From DAOVQB01 sp023128935 (GTDB taxonomy: Bacteria; Eisenbacteria; RBG-16-71-46; CAIMUX01; WJJG01), in assembly GCA_030628905.1 (NCBI GenBank), contig DAOVQB010000035.1, positions 1 through 28,434 on the forward strand: a DNA stretch of 28,434 bases. The letters run 5' to 3'. Each line of letters begins with the position of its first letter. Position 1 is the first letter of the stretch. Below the pieces are notes generated by a model, which was not told the DNA's origin, searched no databases, and worked only from the letters and a program-made list of their open reading frames with translations. The position numbers and the translations under genes were made by a program. Positions 16,510-24,041 of this stretch are shown here, piece after piece.

Positions 16510-18558
16510 TTATCGCAGGACGACCACCTTGGCGTTGTGCTTGCCTTCGACTGTTGTGAATCTAATATAGTAAATCCCAGCGCCCACAGGGCGGCCACCC
16601 TCATCCTGCCCATTCCAGGACGCCGTGGCGACACCTGCTGGAAGCGGTTCCCGCATAAGATCGCGCACGAGACGCCCGTTGAGATCCACCAGATCCAGCG
16701 ACATTGGCGCCTCTGAGGCACGCCCTGAGATGCGCAAGCGGATCGTCGTAGATCCGTCTCCCCGATTGAAGCTAAGTGGGTTGGGCGTAATCCCGCTGAT
16801 CTGAGAAGGCACTGACACGACCACCTGGTCCGGCACAGCCTGCGATATGGGCTCCAGGACCCAATCGATTGAGCGCAGGATCAGGAGCTCCGTCTCGGGC
16901 CATGGACCGGTGGGAGAGTCACCGTCCATGGCATTCAGGCCATAGGAGAACAGGATGCCGCGAGCCCCCCCGTTGTCCGCCCTCACGCCAATGCCATAGC
17001 CATCGGAGTTGAGGATGCCCGTTCCGATCGCATTGGGCGTGATGCCGTCCGCACGGTTCCAGCTGCCATACTGGTAGTAGAGATCGAAGTCCATCCCATT
17101 GGTAATGGGATCTCCTGGCACGCCCTGTGCCGAACTGCCAGTCCCCACATTGGAATCGTAGCTTGCGACCCCGAGATAGTCCTCCGCGAAGGCCGCTGTA
17201 TGGGCCCAACTGAGGAAGTCCTGGTTGGAGAAGATCAACGCACCGCCGGTGTCCATGTAGTCCATCAGGGCTTGCTCATCGTCAGGGTCCATGCCGCCGG
17301 CATCGAATCCACGATGCCAGAGCACGAGGTCATAGCCGTTCATGTCCTCGAAAGCGGGTCTTGTGTCGTTGTGCTCATCGTAGACAGCCCAGTTGTCATA
17401 GAGATACCCCCCCGCATCCAGGGCCGCATGGATTGGCGGCTCATTGGGCCGGAAGCCATCATCCTCAACCATCATGATCGCTGGGCTGCCATTGAATACG
17501 CGGGCTCCGGTGTGCTGCGTACGCTCCGAAACCTGGGAAGTAACGTCCAGGAACCCCTCTCCGATGCGAACCTCCCCGTCGGTTATCACCTGCATGTAGA
17601 TCTGTACCGCTTCCGCCGGATTCAAGGCGACGCTGCTCGGCGTCGTGTGGTAGCCGCCCTCACCTTCGACCATGAACTCGGTAGGCCACCCGAATGTGTT
17701 GTCCAGCTCGAGCGTAAAGTGATCGGTTTCCTCGCCGCTGTTGAGGAGTGTGCCTTCAAACTGGGCGGTACCGTTGCCCTGCGGAATCGACAGAATCGGA
17801 GAATCCCAGGCGAACTCGAAGTCCGGCTTAAGCGGTAACCGGCCAGCCTGGTAGACTTCCTTCGTGCTCTGAGACTGGATGAGCGCAACGCACTCGATGT
17901 TTTCCAGGTTCCAATAATCGCCACCAAGGGGCGTGAACTCGTGCGTTACGACACTCTCATCACCAGGATTCGTCAGGGTGACGTACTGCTGATAGACACC
18001 CCTATTGATGTGCTTGTAGGTCGTTCCCTGCGGATCATCCTCCAGAACGATCAGGCAGACCCTGGGATTCAGGAGGGTCACCGGATCTTCGAGGCGGAAA
18101 CGCACCGTCATGGTGACACTCGATCGGTCACTGGTGACGTGAGTGCCCTCGACCGACACAGGAGCCAAGCCGCCCGTTTGACTCAACCGCAAGTTGATCT
18201 TGCTGCGATACTGCGCGGCGTTGGCCTCGGGCGATCCATAGCTTCCATGGACGTAGTAGATGCCGTCGAACTGGACGTGGGGGATCCCCCCCGATGGGTA
18301 GTACCAGCTGAAACGCTGCGAGCACCAGCTATGACTAACAGACCCTGATGTGTGGTTGTCCGTGACAATCAGCTGCTCACCAAACTCCTCAAGGACGATT
18401 TCAAGCCCGGCCCGGGCCTGAGGGCAATACGCTCAGCCGGGGGACCCAAAGTCCTCAGCAATCACCACTCTGGGCACTGAGGCCAGAGCGATCGAAGGCG
18501 CAACAGCGCCCAGTAAAAATATGCCCAAAAAGACATAGAGATTCTTCCTGCCAACCAT
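16510..18558 (-). CDS. Candidate secreted selenoprotein: thioredoxin-fold domain with UxxC, FlgD-like C-terminus
   Basis: Read through one TGA (18433-18435), this is one frame of 682 residues. The ATG at 18558 has AGGAGGAGG 6 nt upstream. Residues 7-27 are a signal peptide (NLYVFLGIFLLGAVAPSIAL). The TGA is codon 42 in EDFGSPG-U-AYCPQARAG, exactly where a CxxC redox site of the Omp28/thioredoxin-like family would have its first Cys; Cys45 is the partner, and GGIPHVQFDG with Pro93 is the usual cis-Pro region. Next come a beta-rich NEW3/CARDB-like region, a GATase1/ThuA-like segment (MMVEDDGFRPNEPP to LVLWHRGFDAG, near 360-590) and a FlgD-type Ig domain (ITPNPLSFNRGDGSTTIRL, SWNGQDEGGRPVGAGIYY). 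Other genes here stop at TGA, so recoding as selenocysteine is the simplest explanation. A Cys-to-stop mutation or sequencing error is the alternative. Stop is TAA. Confidence 0.85.
18405..18425 (-). promoter_or_regulatory. Candidate bacterial SECIS hairpin
   Basis: In the mRNA, nt 8-28 after the UGA can fold as GCCC pairing with GGGC, a UCA bulge, an inner GGC/GCC stem and a CCGG loop. The apical loop is 18-21 nt after UGA, within the spacing reported for bacterial SECIS elements. An alternative, stronger-looking fold pairs the segment containing UGA with CUCA-GCC. No folding energy was computed. Confidence 0.4.
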
Positions 18559-18673
18559 CTGATTCCTCCTCCTAATCATCTGCTGGTAGATCTTATGTTG
18601 CCAAACTTCGTGCAGGACAGGGCAGGACAACAGGCTCGGGCCAATAGCTCCATCCACTGTCCAGATCCGCTCA

Positions 18674-18702
18674 ATTATACTAGATTTCGGAGCTACCTCC
18701 AA
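18674..18702 (-). promoter_or_regulatory. Sigma-70-like promoter for the selenoprotein gene
   Basis: On the minus strand TTGGAG (18702-18697) is followed after 17 nt by an exact TATAAT (18679-18674). This would give a leader of roughly 110 nt before the ATG at 18558. Confidence 0.5.
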
Positions 18703-18738
18703 CTACAGAACTGCAAACAAAGCCCCACACCTGAATCC

Positions 18739-18763
18739 TAACATGCATCATATATGCATGTTA
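18739..18763. promoter_or_regulatory. Perfect inverted repeat, operator candidate
   Basis: TAACATGCAT, a CATAT spacer and ATGCATGTTA form a perfect inverted repeat with 10-bp arms, about 37 bp upstream of the predicted -35. The symmetry and AT-rich centre suggest a dimeric regulator site (inference). Confidence 0.55.
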
Positions 18764-18775
18764 CGCATCAACAGC

Positions 18776-18788
18776 GCAATTCAATTGC
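18776..18788. repeat. Short palindrome GCAATT-C-AATTGC
   Basis: A perfect inverted repeat with 6-bp arms around one base, 12 bp from the larger palindrome. It may be a second protein-binding site. Confidence 0.35.
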
Positions 18789-18868
18789 ATCTGCCTACTG
18801 GCAGGTACTCTGAGGCAGGTCTGATTATCCGTCACTGGCAAGGCGTGCGCCCCTTCACGAGGACGGGG

Positions 18869-18900
18869 GCTCCTTGGCACCGGAGCTCCTTGGCAGCGGA
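18869..18900. repeat. 16-bp tandem duplication
   Basis: GCTCCTTGGCACCGGA is followed at once by GCTCCTTGGCAGCGGA, with one mismatch. It lies just beyond the end of the winged-helix gene. Confidence 0.75.
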
Positions 18901-18914
18901 AGCACCTTCCTAGG

Positions 18915-19346
18915 CTAGATCGGAGGCTGGGGAGGGGTCTTCTTGAAGTCGGCGAACTGCTCCTCCAGTGCCTTCATCTGTCTGCTCTTTCTCTCATCAA
19001 TCCCTCCCGACTTGAGGAGCTGCTCCATTTTCTTCTGCTTCGACTTACTCCGCTGCTTGAAGCTGTCCACTTCCTCTTGGAGAGCAGCCTTGTCGGCCTC
19101 GACCACCAGCTCTTCCAGCTTCAGATGGTCGCTGATGTCATAATGAACCTCGAAGGGCGTCTTCTGCATGTGGAGGATGCCGACATCCACAAGCCCACCC
19201 AGGACGACACGGGTCTCCTCACCAGTCCACCCCAGGAGGTCTCCGATCTCATCCGGCGATGGAGGCCGCTTCTGCTGATGCCGGATCACCCGTATCGCCG
19301 CAACCGCTAGATGGCCCTTTTCTCTCGAAGGACGCACATCCGTCAT
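18915..19346 (-). CDS. Winged-helix / coiled-coil protein, function unknown
   Basis: A 143-residue protein. Residues ~8-60 resemble a winged-helix DNA-binding fold (GHLAVAAIRVIRHQQ, SPDEIGDLLGWTGEETRVVL, LVDVGILHMQ). From ~80 the sequence is charged and heptad-like (ADKAALQEEVDSFKQRSK, KKMEQLLKSGG, MKALEEQFADFKK), suggesting a coiled coil. The end is proline-rich. The ATG at 19346 is chosen because GGGGGGAG lies just upstream and the frame beyond it is low-complexity and Arg/Gly-rich. It is divergent from the S4 gene. I cannot name a family; it may be a transcriptional regulator or a chromatin-associated protein. Confidence 0.7.
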   Translation of the reverse strand: MTDVRPSREKGHLAVAAIRVIRHQQKRPPSPDEIGDLLGWTGEETRVVLGGLVDVGILHMQKTPFEVHYDISDHLKLEELVVEADKAALQEEVDSFKQRSKSKQKKMEQLLKSGGIDERKSRQMKALEEQFADFKKTPPQPPI

Positions 19347-19588
19347 GGAACCACTCCCCCCGTCACTCGTCCGGAATCGAGTCCAAGCATCCCCGCGCTC
19401 AGCCCGAACTGATTCCCCTGACCCCCGGGCGCAACCAGGACTGGGCCATGGACACGCGGAAGCAGCTCGGACTGACCACTGGACACACGGGAGCAGCCCG
19501 AACCGATTCCCCTGATCCGCAGCCTTCTGCAATACAAGTTCTGATATTATAGCTTATCATTCCTCTCGAGTTCGGTAAACTAGAGCAA

Positions 19589-19828
19589 ATGGAGAGCATA
19601 AACGTAGAGATCGTGACTGCGGCCATTCGGCTGGATGGTCTCCTTAAGTTCTCAGGCTTGGCGGGGACGGGAGGCGAGGCAAAGCACCTGATCCAATCGG
19701 GGCATATACGACTAAACGGAACGATCGAAGTCCGCCGGAGTACCCGTGTGGTGCCCGGCGACCGGGTCGAGCTGCTCGATGTGGAGGGGCGCGTGCACAC
19801 GCTTCTCGAGGTGCGCCCCGGATCATAA
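19589..19828 (+). CDS. Small S4-domain RNA-binding protein (YaaA/YbcJ-like)
   Basis: A 79-residue protein that is almost entirely an S4 RNA-binding domain: IRLDGLLKFSGLAGTGGEAK, HLIQSGHIRLNG and VVPGDRVELLDVEG. Stand-alone S4 proteins of this length bind structured RNA, often ribosomal. No strong Shine-Dalgarno sequence is visible before the ATG at 19589. The next gene begins 47 bp downstream on the same strand. Stop is TAA. Confidence 0.85.
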   Translation: MESINVEIVTAAIRLDGLLKFSGLAGTGGEAKHLIQSGHIRLNGTIEVRRSTRVVPGDRVELLDVEGRVHTLLEVRPGS

Positions 19829-19875
19829 AAACCCGGGCAATAAGCGCATCTTGACCGTTGGACAGGGAGTTCCCT

Positions 19876-20817
19876 ATGCTCCGTAGTGATATTGTCAGAT
19901 CAGTAGCCAACGGCAACTCAACCGCGATCGAGGCCACAGAGCCGGGAGGACATCCCACGAGCATCAACCTGATCAGGACGCTCTACGCTCAGGCGCCCCA
20001 CGCAACCTTGCACGCACCCTTCTGCACGGTGAAGCCCATGCTCGAGGGGTGCCAGTATCTTGTCTCCACCGACGGACAACGCCTCAGTGCTGCGGTGGCT
20101 TACTCAGAGGATGCCATCGAATTCGCCTGGTCCCTGGCAGGTCGGGCTGAAACCCTCAGGAACCTGATCGCACAGGTGAGGCATCGTCTCAAGGTGCTCT
20201 CCTTTGTTCCGGTCATGGAAACAGGGCGCCGGAGCTGGGGCCACATGCTCGGGATCCCTGTGCTTGGGCGCCACTTCCGTTCCTATCTCCCTGATCCCAA
20301 ACCGCCCGGGGGGGAGATTCCTGCTGACTTCGAAATCATCACCTTGAGTCCCGAGAATGACATCGAGGAAATCAGCCGCTTCATGAATAAGGCCTACCCC
20401 AGCCTCCACGCCCTCACCACTCCCAAGCTACTTCTAGAAATGGCAAAGACAAACTACGCTTTCCCGGATGGATGTTTTGCTCTCAAGCACTTGCCCTCCG
20501 GGATGGATGTAGGGCTGGCAATCTGCGGCTTCTGCCAGGAGATGGAGGAGGGTTTCATCTGCTGGACACAGGTTACCCCACGCTTCCGCCATCGGGGTCT
20601 GGGAGAGCTGATCGTGCGCGAGTCGATCCGCCGCCTTTGTGGCAGGTCACGCTTTATCACGGCCTCCGGCAGTTTGGATGCACCGTTCTCTCGCGGTGAC
20701 TTATACAAGCGATGCGGGTTTGAACATACCCGCCAATGGACCATTCTGGGGCAGTGCCCAATTAGTGGAGACCGGCCGCTACCTTTCACACCACGTGTGA
20801 GGAATTCCAGATTGTGA
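19876..20817 (+). CDS. GNAT-family N-acetyltransferase
   Basis: A 313-residue protein. The acetyl-CoA-binding motif A is QVTPRFRHRGLGELIVRESI (near residue 235), followed by a family-like end (LYKRCGFEHTRQW). The first ~140 residues are only weakly GNAT-like and may be a second, degenerate copy, as in other double-GNAT proteins. The ATG at 19876 is chosen because GGGAG lies 6 nt before it; an in-frame start 18 nt upstream has no ribosome site. The stop TGA overlaps the GTG start of the next gene (GTGA), suggesting translational coupling. The acceptor substrate is unknown. Confidence 0.8.
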   Translation: MLRSDIVRSVANGNSTAIEATEPGGHPTSINLIRTLYAQAPHATLHAPFCTVKPMLEGCQYLVSTDGQRLSAAVAYSEDAIEFAWSLAGRAETLRNLIAQVRHRLKVLSFVPVMETGRRSWGHMLGIPVLGRHFRSYLPDPKPPGGEIPADFEIITLSPENDIEEISRFMNKAYPSLHALTTPKLLLEMAKTNYAFPDGCFALKHLPSGMDVGLAICGFCQEMEEGFICWTQVTPRFRHRGLGELIVRESIRRLCGRSRFITASGSLDAPFSRGDLYKRCGFEHTRQWTILGQCPISGDRPLPFTPRVRNSRL

Positions 20818-21863
20818 CTCGGATGAAACTCGCTGTGAGCTATTTTGGATGTCGGATTCCGCGTCACGTCAAACAGGACATGAAGCGTCTGCGGCATTTG
20901 GGATTCGAACGCGTCGTTCATACCTTCTCAGAGAACGACCTGTTCTACTTCCGCCGAACGATGAAGGACATCGTCGCCATTTCCCAAGATGCAGGCCTGG
21001 AGGTTCAACTGGACCCGTGGGGTGTGGGCGGTGTCTTTGGTGGTGAAGCCTTCTCACGTTGGATCATCGAAGCGCCGGAGCTTGCGCAGCGCGGCGCATC
21101 GGGGCGCCCGCTCGGCGCAGCCTGCCTCAATAACCCAGGGCTGCACGAACGCATGCGGGAATGGACTGACGCGGCGTCACAAACGGGGGCGGAGTGGATC
21201 TTCTGGGACGAGCCGCACTGGGCCCACAGGGGCCCTGCCAATCCGGACGGGGAATGCTGCGTCTGCGAGCGCTGCCGTCGTGAAGCCGCCGCGCTGGCAG
21301 AGCAGGGCAGTGGCAGCAATGTGATGCGAGACGATTTCGTCCATGCCCCCAAGGCAGAGATCGAGCGTTTTCGCACGCGCTCAATGGTCAACTTCCTAAA
21401 GAACCTCATTGGTCATGCAGCCAGCTGCGGTATGCGCTCATCCATCTGCCTTCTCCCACGGGGAACCGGGAACCAGCCCGATCTGAACTGGATAGAGATC
21501 GCCAGGCTTCCCGGGGTTGCGGAGTTCGGCACCGATCCCTACTGGCAGGCTTTTGGGATCGAGGGTCAGGAGAAGCGGGATCGATTCATCGACGACCATA
21601 CAAACGCAGCCATGAACGCCTCGCAGACCGCTGGAATCCAGACGATGATGTGGATACAGGCCTTCCGTGTGCAAGGCGCCCAAGAAGATGATCTGCTCAC
21701 TGGCACGCGGCGCCTGCTCTCGCATCGTCCCGAAACAGTCGCCGTCTGGGGCTTCGAGGCCTGCGCCCACATGAGCTCGCTGGCCTGCGAAAACCCGCGG
21801 CGGCTATGGCGGCGCTTGGTCCACCTCCTTGGGCAGAACGCATCCGATCCTTCCACGCCATAG
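20814..21863 (+). CDS. Hypothetical protein, possible TIM-barrel glycosidase-like enzyme
   Basis: A 349-residue protein that I do not firmly recognise. It begins like an (alpha/beta)8 barrel (KLAVSYFGCRIPRHVKQDM, LGFERVVHTFSENDLFY, LEVQLDPWGVGGVFGGE). It also carries acidic/aromatic motifs typical of sugar-active sites (EWIFWDEPHWAHRG, EFGTDPYWQAFG, TMMWIQAFRV, VAVWGFEACAHMSS). A Cys cluster GECCVCERC follows the DEPHW segment and could bind metal. The GTG at 20814 overlaps the GNAT stop; ATG 20823 is an alternative. There is no signal peptide, so it is probably cytoplasmic. Coupling to the GNAT gene suggests a shared pathway, for example handling of an amino or acylated sugar (speculative). 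Confidence 0.7.
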   Translation: MTRMKLAVSYFGCRIPRHVKQDMKRLRHLGFERVVHTFSENDLFYFRRTMKDIVAISQDAGLEVQLDPWGVGGVFGGEAFSRWIIEAPELAQRGASGRPLGAACLNNPGLHERMREWTDAASQTGAEWIFWDEPHWAHRGPANPDGECCVCERCRREAAALAEQGSGSNVMRDDFVHAPKAEIERFRTRSMVNFLKNLIGHAASCGMRSSICLLPRGTGNQPDLNWIEIARLPGVAEFGTDPYWQAFGIEGQEKRDRFIDDHTNAAMNASQTAGIQTMMWIQAFRVQGAQEDDLLTGTRRLLSHRPETVAVWGFEACAHMSSLACENPRRLWRRLVHLLGQNASDPSTP

Positions 21864-21966
21864 CAGCCGCAGGGTGGCATGCGCAGGGGAGGAGGATGTC
21901 GGCCCCCCGAGGTTTGAGGCTGGAGCCACTCGAGGGCGTGTCTTGGCAGGGGAGGAGCAGGGGAGG

Positions 21967-23214
21967 ATGATGTCGCCTCTCGAGGAAGACTATGGGGGTG
22001 AGTGCTTCTCTGCCCCGGACTGCTCCCTGGGTCCATGGCGGTTCCAGCCCACATCTGTCCTGCGCACGAAGCGCAAATATCAATCTCAAGTGCTCTTGTT
22101 CTTCCCTCCAGCAGGGTTCACTGGCCGCGTGCGGCTCGGGGTGATTGACGTCCGGCGGCGGGAGGAGTTCACGGCGGCGTGGGCAGACGGCCGCCTGCTA
22201 TCGGTTCCGCGCCACTACGAACCTCACTTCGATGCGCTCTTTGGAAATCGCTGGCCGTCACCAATCGCCGCGGCAGTGCCCGCGGATCCGTCCGACAGAA
22301 CCGTGCGCGCCGATTTGCTCATCGAGGTCAATCCTGGACGTGTGAGGCGAGACAAATCTCCCTCTTCTCTCTCGGGCCAGATCACCTTCCGCCGCGCCAC
22401 AGAGGCCGCCACGATCTACTTGGCCCCCATCCTACCGATTCCGCAAAGGGCCAATGCCCTTGATCTCCTCGCACAGGCCCTTGGCGCCGCCGGACGGGAC
22501 CCGAACTTACGCTTGGCCTTGCCCGAAGACTGGGCAGCCACGTTGCTGGATCAGGCTGCCGCGGATCGCGCCCATGACCTGGCCAGATCAGGTCGCTTGG
22601 AACTCCTGCGCACAGGCCAGCGAACACCCGCATCCGCCTCCCTGCCCAACCTGCCTTACCCCACCCGGGTGGGAGTCTTCGAACGCACGGCCTTCGCCCC
22701 GGCGGCCCATGCGGACCTGCGGGCCCTTCTGCTCCTCCCCTCCGCCGATGATTCCGAGACGAACAGACCACCTACCGGGAACGAACCCCTTCGTGACATG
22801 CTCGCTGGCGCGCTCACCGTAGGAACACCCGGCCGGTACGTCACCGAAGAGCACAATCTGCTTCTCTATCCCATGCGGCCACTTCCTCCCATCAACCCGC
22901 TGGAGAAGGGTGTGGGATCCTACGCGGCACATCTCTTCAACCGTATCTGCGCCGACGCAGCTGCCCGCGCGATCAGGGCCCGTTCCGCGGAGCCGGCCGG
23001 AGCTGAACAGCGCAAGCGGCACCAGGCGGCGATCATCGGATTCCTGCCCGTGTTCATGAGCCGGCGGGATGAGTGGAAGGGATTGGGAAAGGCGCTTCGC
23101 CGATGGAACCGGGAGCACCTCTCCCCTCAAATCCTCGCGGCCACGCCATCCGACTACTTCAGCGCCCTGGAGGAGCTGAGCCTAGAGGGCCAGGTACACC
23201 TGCCCCGCATCTAG
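21967..23214 (+). CDS. Hypothetical protein
   Basis: A 415-residue protein with no family I recognise. The ATG at 21967 is preferred because AGGAG lies 8-10 nt upstream and the earlier in-frame sequence (from 21829) is compositionally odd and overlaps the previous gene. It is soluble-looking, Arg/Pro/Ala-rich, with no signal peptide and no transmembrane segment. It contains LLFFPPAGFTGRVRLGVIDV, YLAPILPIPQRANALDLLAQ, GVFERTAFAPAAHADLRALL and GFLPVFMSRRDEWKGLGKAL. Its last ten codons and stop are duplicated just downstream. It may belong to one operon with the two preceding genes. Confidence 0.7.
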   Translation: MMSPLEEDYGGECFSAPDCSLGPWRFQPTSVLRTKRKYQSQVLLFFPPAGFTGRVRLGVIDVRRREEFTAAWADGRLLSVPRHYEPHFDALFGNRWPSPIAAAVPADPSDRTVRADLLIEVNPGRVRRDKSPSSLSGQITFRRATEAATIYLAPILPIPQRANALDLLAQALGAAGRDPNLRLALPEDWAATLLDQAAADRAHDLARSGRLELLRTGQRTPASASLPNLPYPTRVGVFERTAFAPAAHADLRALLLLPSADDSETNRPPTGNEPLRDMLAGALTVGTPGRYVTEEHNLLLYPMRPLPPINPLEKGVGSYAAHLFNRICADAAARAIRARSAEPAGAEQRKRHQAAIIGFLPVFMSRRDEWKGLGKALRRWNREHLSPQILAATPSDYFSALEELSLEGQVHLPRI

Positions 23215-23252
23215 TCCAAGAGGGTCAGGTACACCTGCCCCGCATCTAGTCC
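23184..23252. repeat. 34-nt tandem duplication of a gene end
   Basis: The segment 23184-23217, which encodes the last ten codons and stop of the upstream gene, recurs at 23219-23252 with one C/T difference and a 35-nt period. Confidence 0.9.
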
Positions 23253-23262
23253 CCGCAGCTCC

Positions 23263-23310
23263 CAACCATCTGCTGTGGCCGCGTATCTGTATGCTCCGGT
23301 GAGAAGTGCG
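23263..23310 (+). repeat. Dispersed intergenic repeat, copy B (shorter)
   Basis: CCATCTGC and GCGTATCT match copy A in order, and GAGAAGTGCG matches the end of copies A and C, with a shorter middle. It lies in the convergent gap between two genes. Confidence 0.45.
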
Positions 23311-23312
23311 AT

Positions 23313-23981
23313 CTAGTCCCCGATGCTGAACGTCTCCGATCGGGCCCAGACGGATCTGCTGCCGAGCCCCACGATCTGTTTTAGGATACCTACAACGTGT
23401 TGAGACAAACTAGATACCACATCCTCGCCACCGCTTCCGTGCAAGCTTCCGCAGAGCCAGCCCTCCAGATCGCGGATCTCCTCCAGATTCAAGGGCTCCA
23501 CCCTGGCCACCACCTCAACATGGTAACGGTGGCGGCTCTTCAGTTTGGCGAGGTTGACCAAGGCAATAGATCGCCCCCGGCACAGGAGTAGCTCGACTTC
23601 TCCCACGTCTCGACAGGTGGCAATGCGCCTGCCTGCATGATCAAACACATCGTAGCGTTCCTCCAGCACATCGAAGAGGATCCGCCAGTCGATGTCTCCA
23701 GCAGCGATTTCGTCATCCCACCAACCCGAGCGCTGCCGCCGCACTTGCCAGTCAAAGATCAGGGTCGCGGGCAGGCCCGACTCGAGTGCAGCAAGGATAT
23801 CCTCGGTGAACATCGCGGTCAGTGTGACGTCGATGAAGAAGCGTTCTTCCCGGCAGTAGGGCTCTCCCAAGGACAGTTCAGCCTTGGGGACCGCCAGGGA
23901 TTCGGCAGGCGTGAACACCGCCAGGATAAGGGCGACCCAGGAGAGGAGCGTGCGCAGATTGGGATCGTGCCCCTTGCTCAT
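23313..23981 (-). CDS. DUF4390-like exported protein
   Basis: A 222-residue protein with an N-terminal signal-like segment (TLLSWVALILAVFTPAESLA). The region FFIDVTLTAMFTEDILAALE, SGLPATLIFDWQVRR and SGWWDDEIA, followed by YDVFDHAGRR, matches the DUF4390 family, whose function is unknown and which tends to be periplasmic. The ribosome site before the ATG at 23981 is weak. It begins 60 bp after the barrel protein gene and is probably co-transcribed with it, hinting at an envelope role. Stop is TAG. Confidence 0.8.
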   Translation of the reverse strand: MSKGHDPNLRTLLSWVALILAVFTPAESLAVPKAELSLGEPYCREERFFIDVTLTAMFTEDILAALESGLPATLIFDWQVRRQRSGWWDDEIAAGDIDWRILFDVLEERYDVFDHAGRRIATCRDVGEVELLLCRGRSIALVNLAKLKSRHRYHVEVVARVEPLNLEEIRDLEGWLCGSLHGSGGEDVVSSLSQHVVGILKQIVGLGSRSVWARSETFSIGD

Positions 23982-24041
23982 AATATTCGCATCATCCGGT
24001 TCGTACCCACTGTTCTGCTCGCATCATGCGCTGCCTGCCGA

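Larger units (their letters stand above)
18559..18914. other. 356-bp intergenic region upstream of the selenoprotein gene
   Basis: No gene is seen here. It contains a plausible minus-strand promoter, a perfect 10-bp-arm palindrome, a 13-bp palindrome and a 16-bp tandem duplication, each listed separately. It is more AT-rich than its neighbours. Confidence 0.6.

Noticed and set aside
16510..18435. Whole genome using UGA as a sense codon (Gly or Trp recoding)
   Set aside because: AmrS-like, HD, GNAT and barrel genes end at TGA at the expected family lengths, and Trp and Gly are encoded normally.
18433..18702. Separate 89-codon gene ending at the TGA
   Set aside because: The frame continues for 640 codons after the TGA with matching domain content, so a single readthrough gene is more likely.
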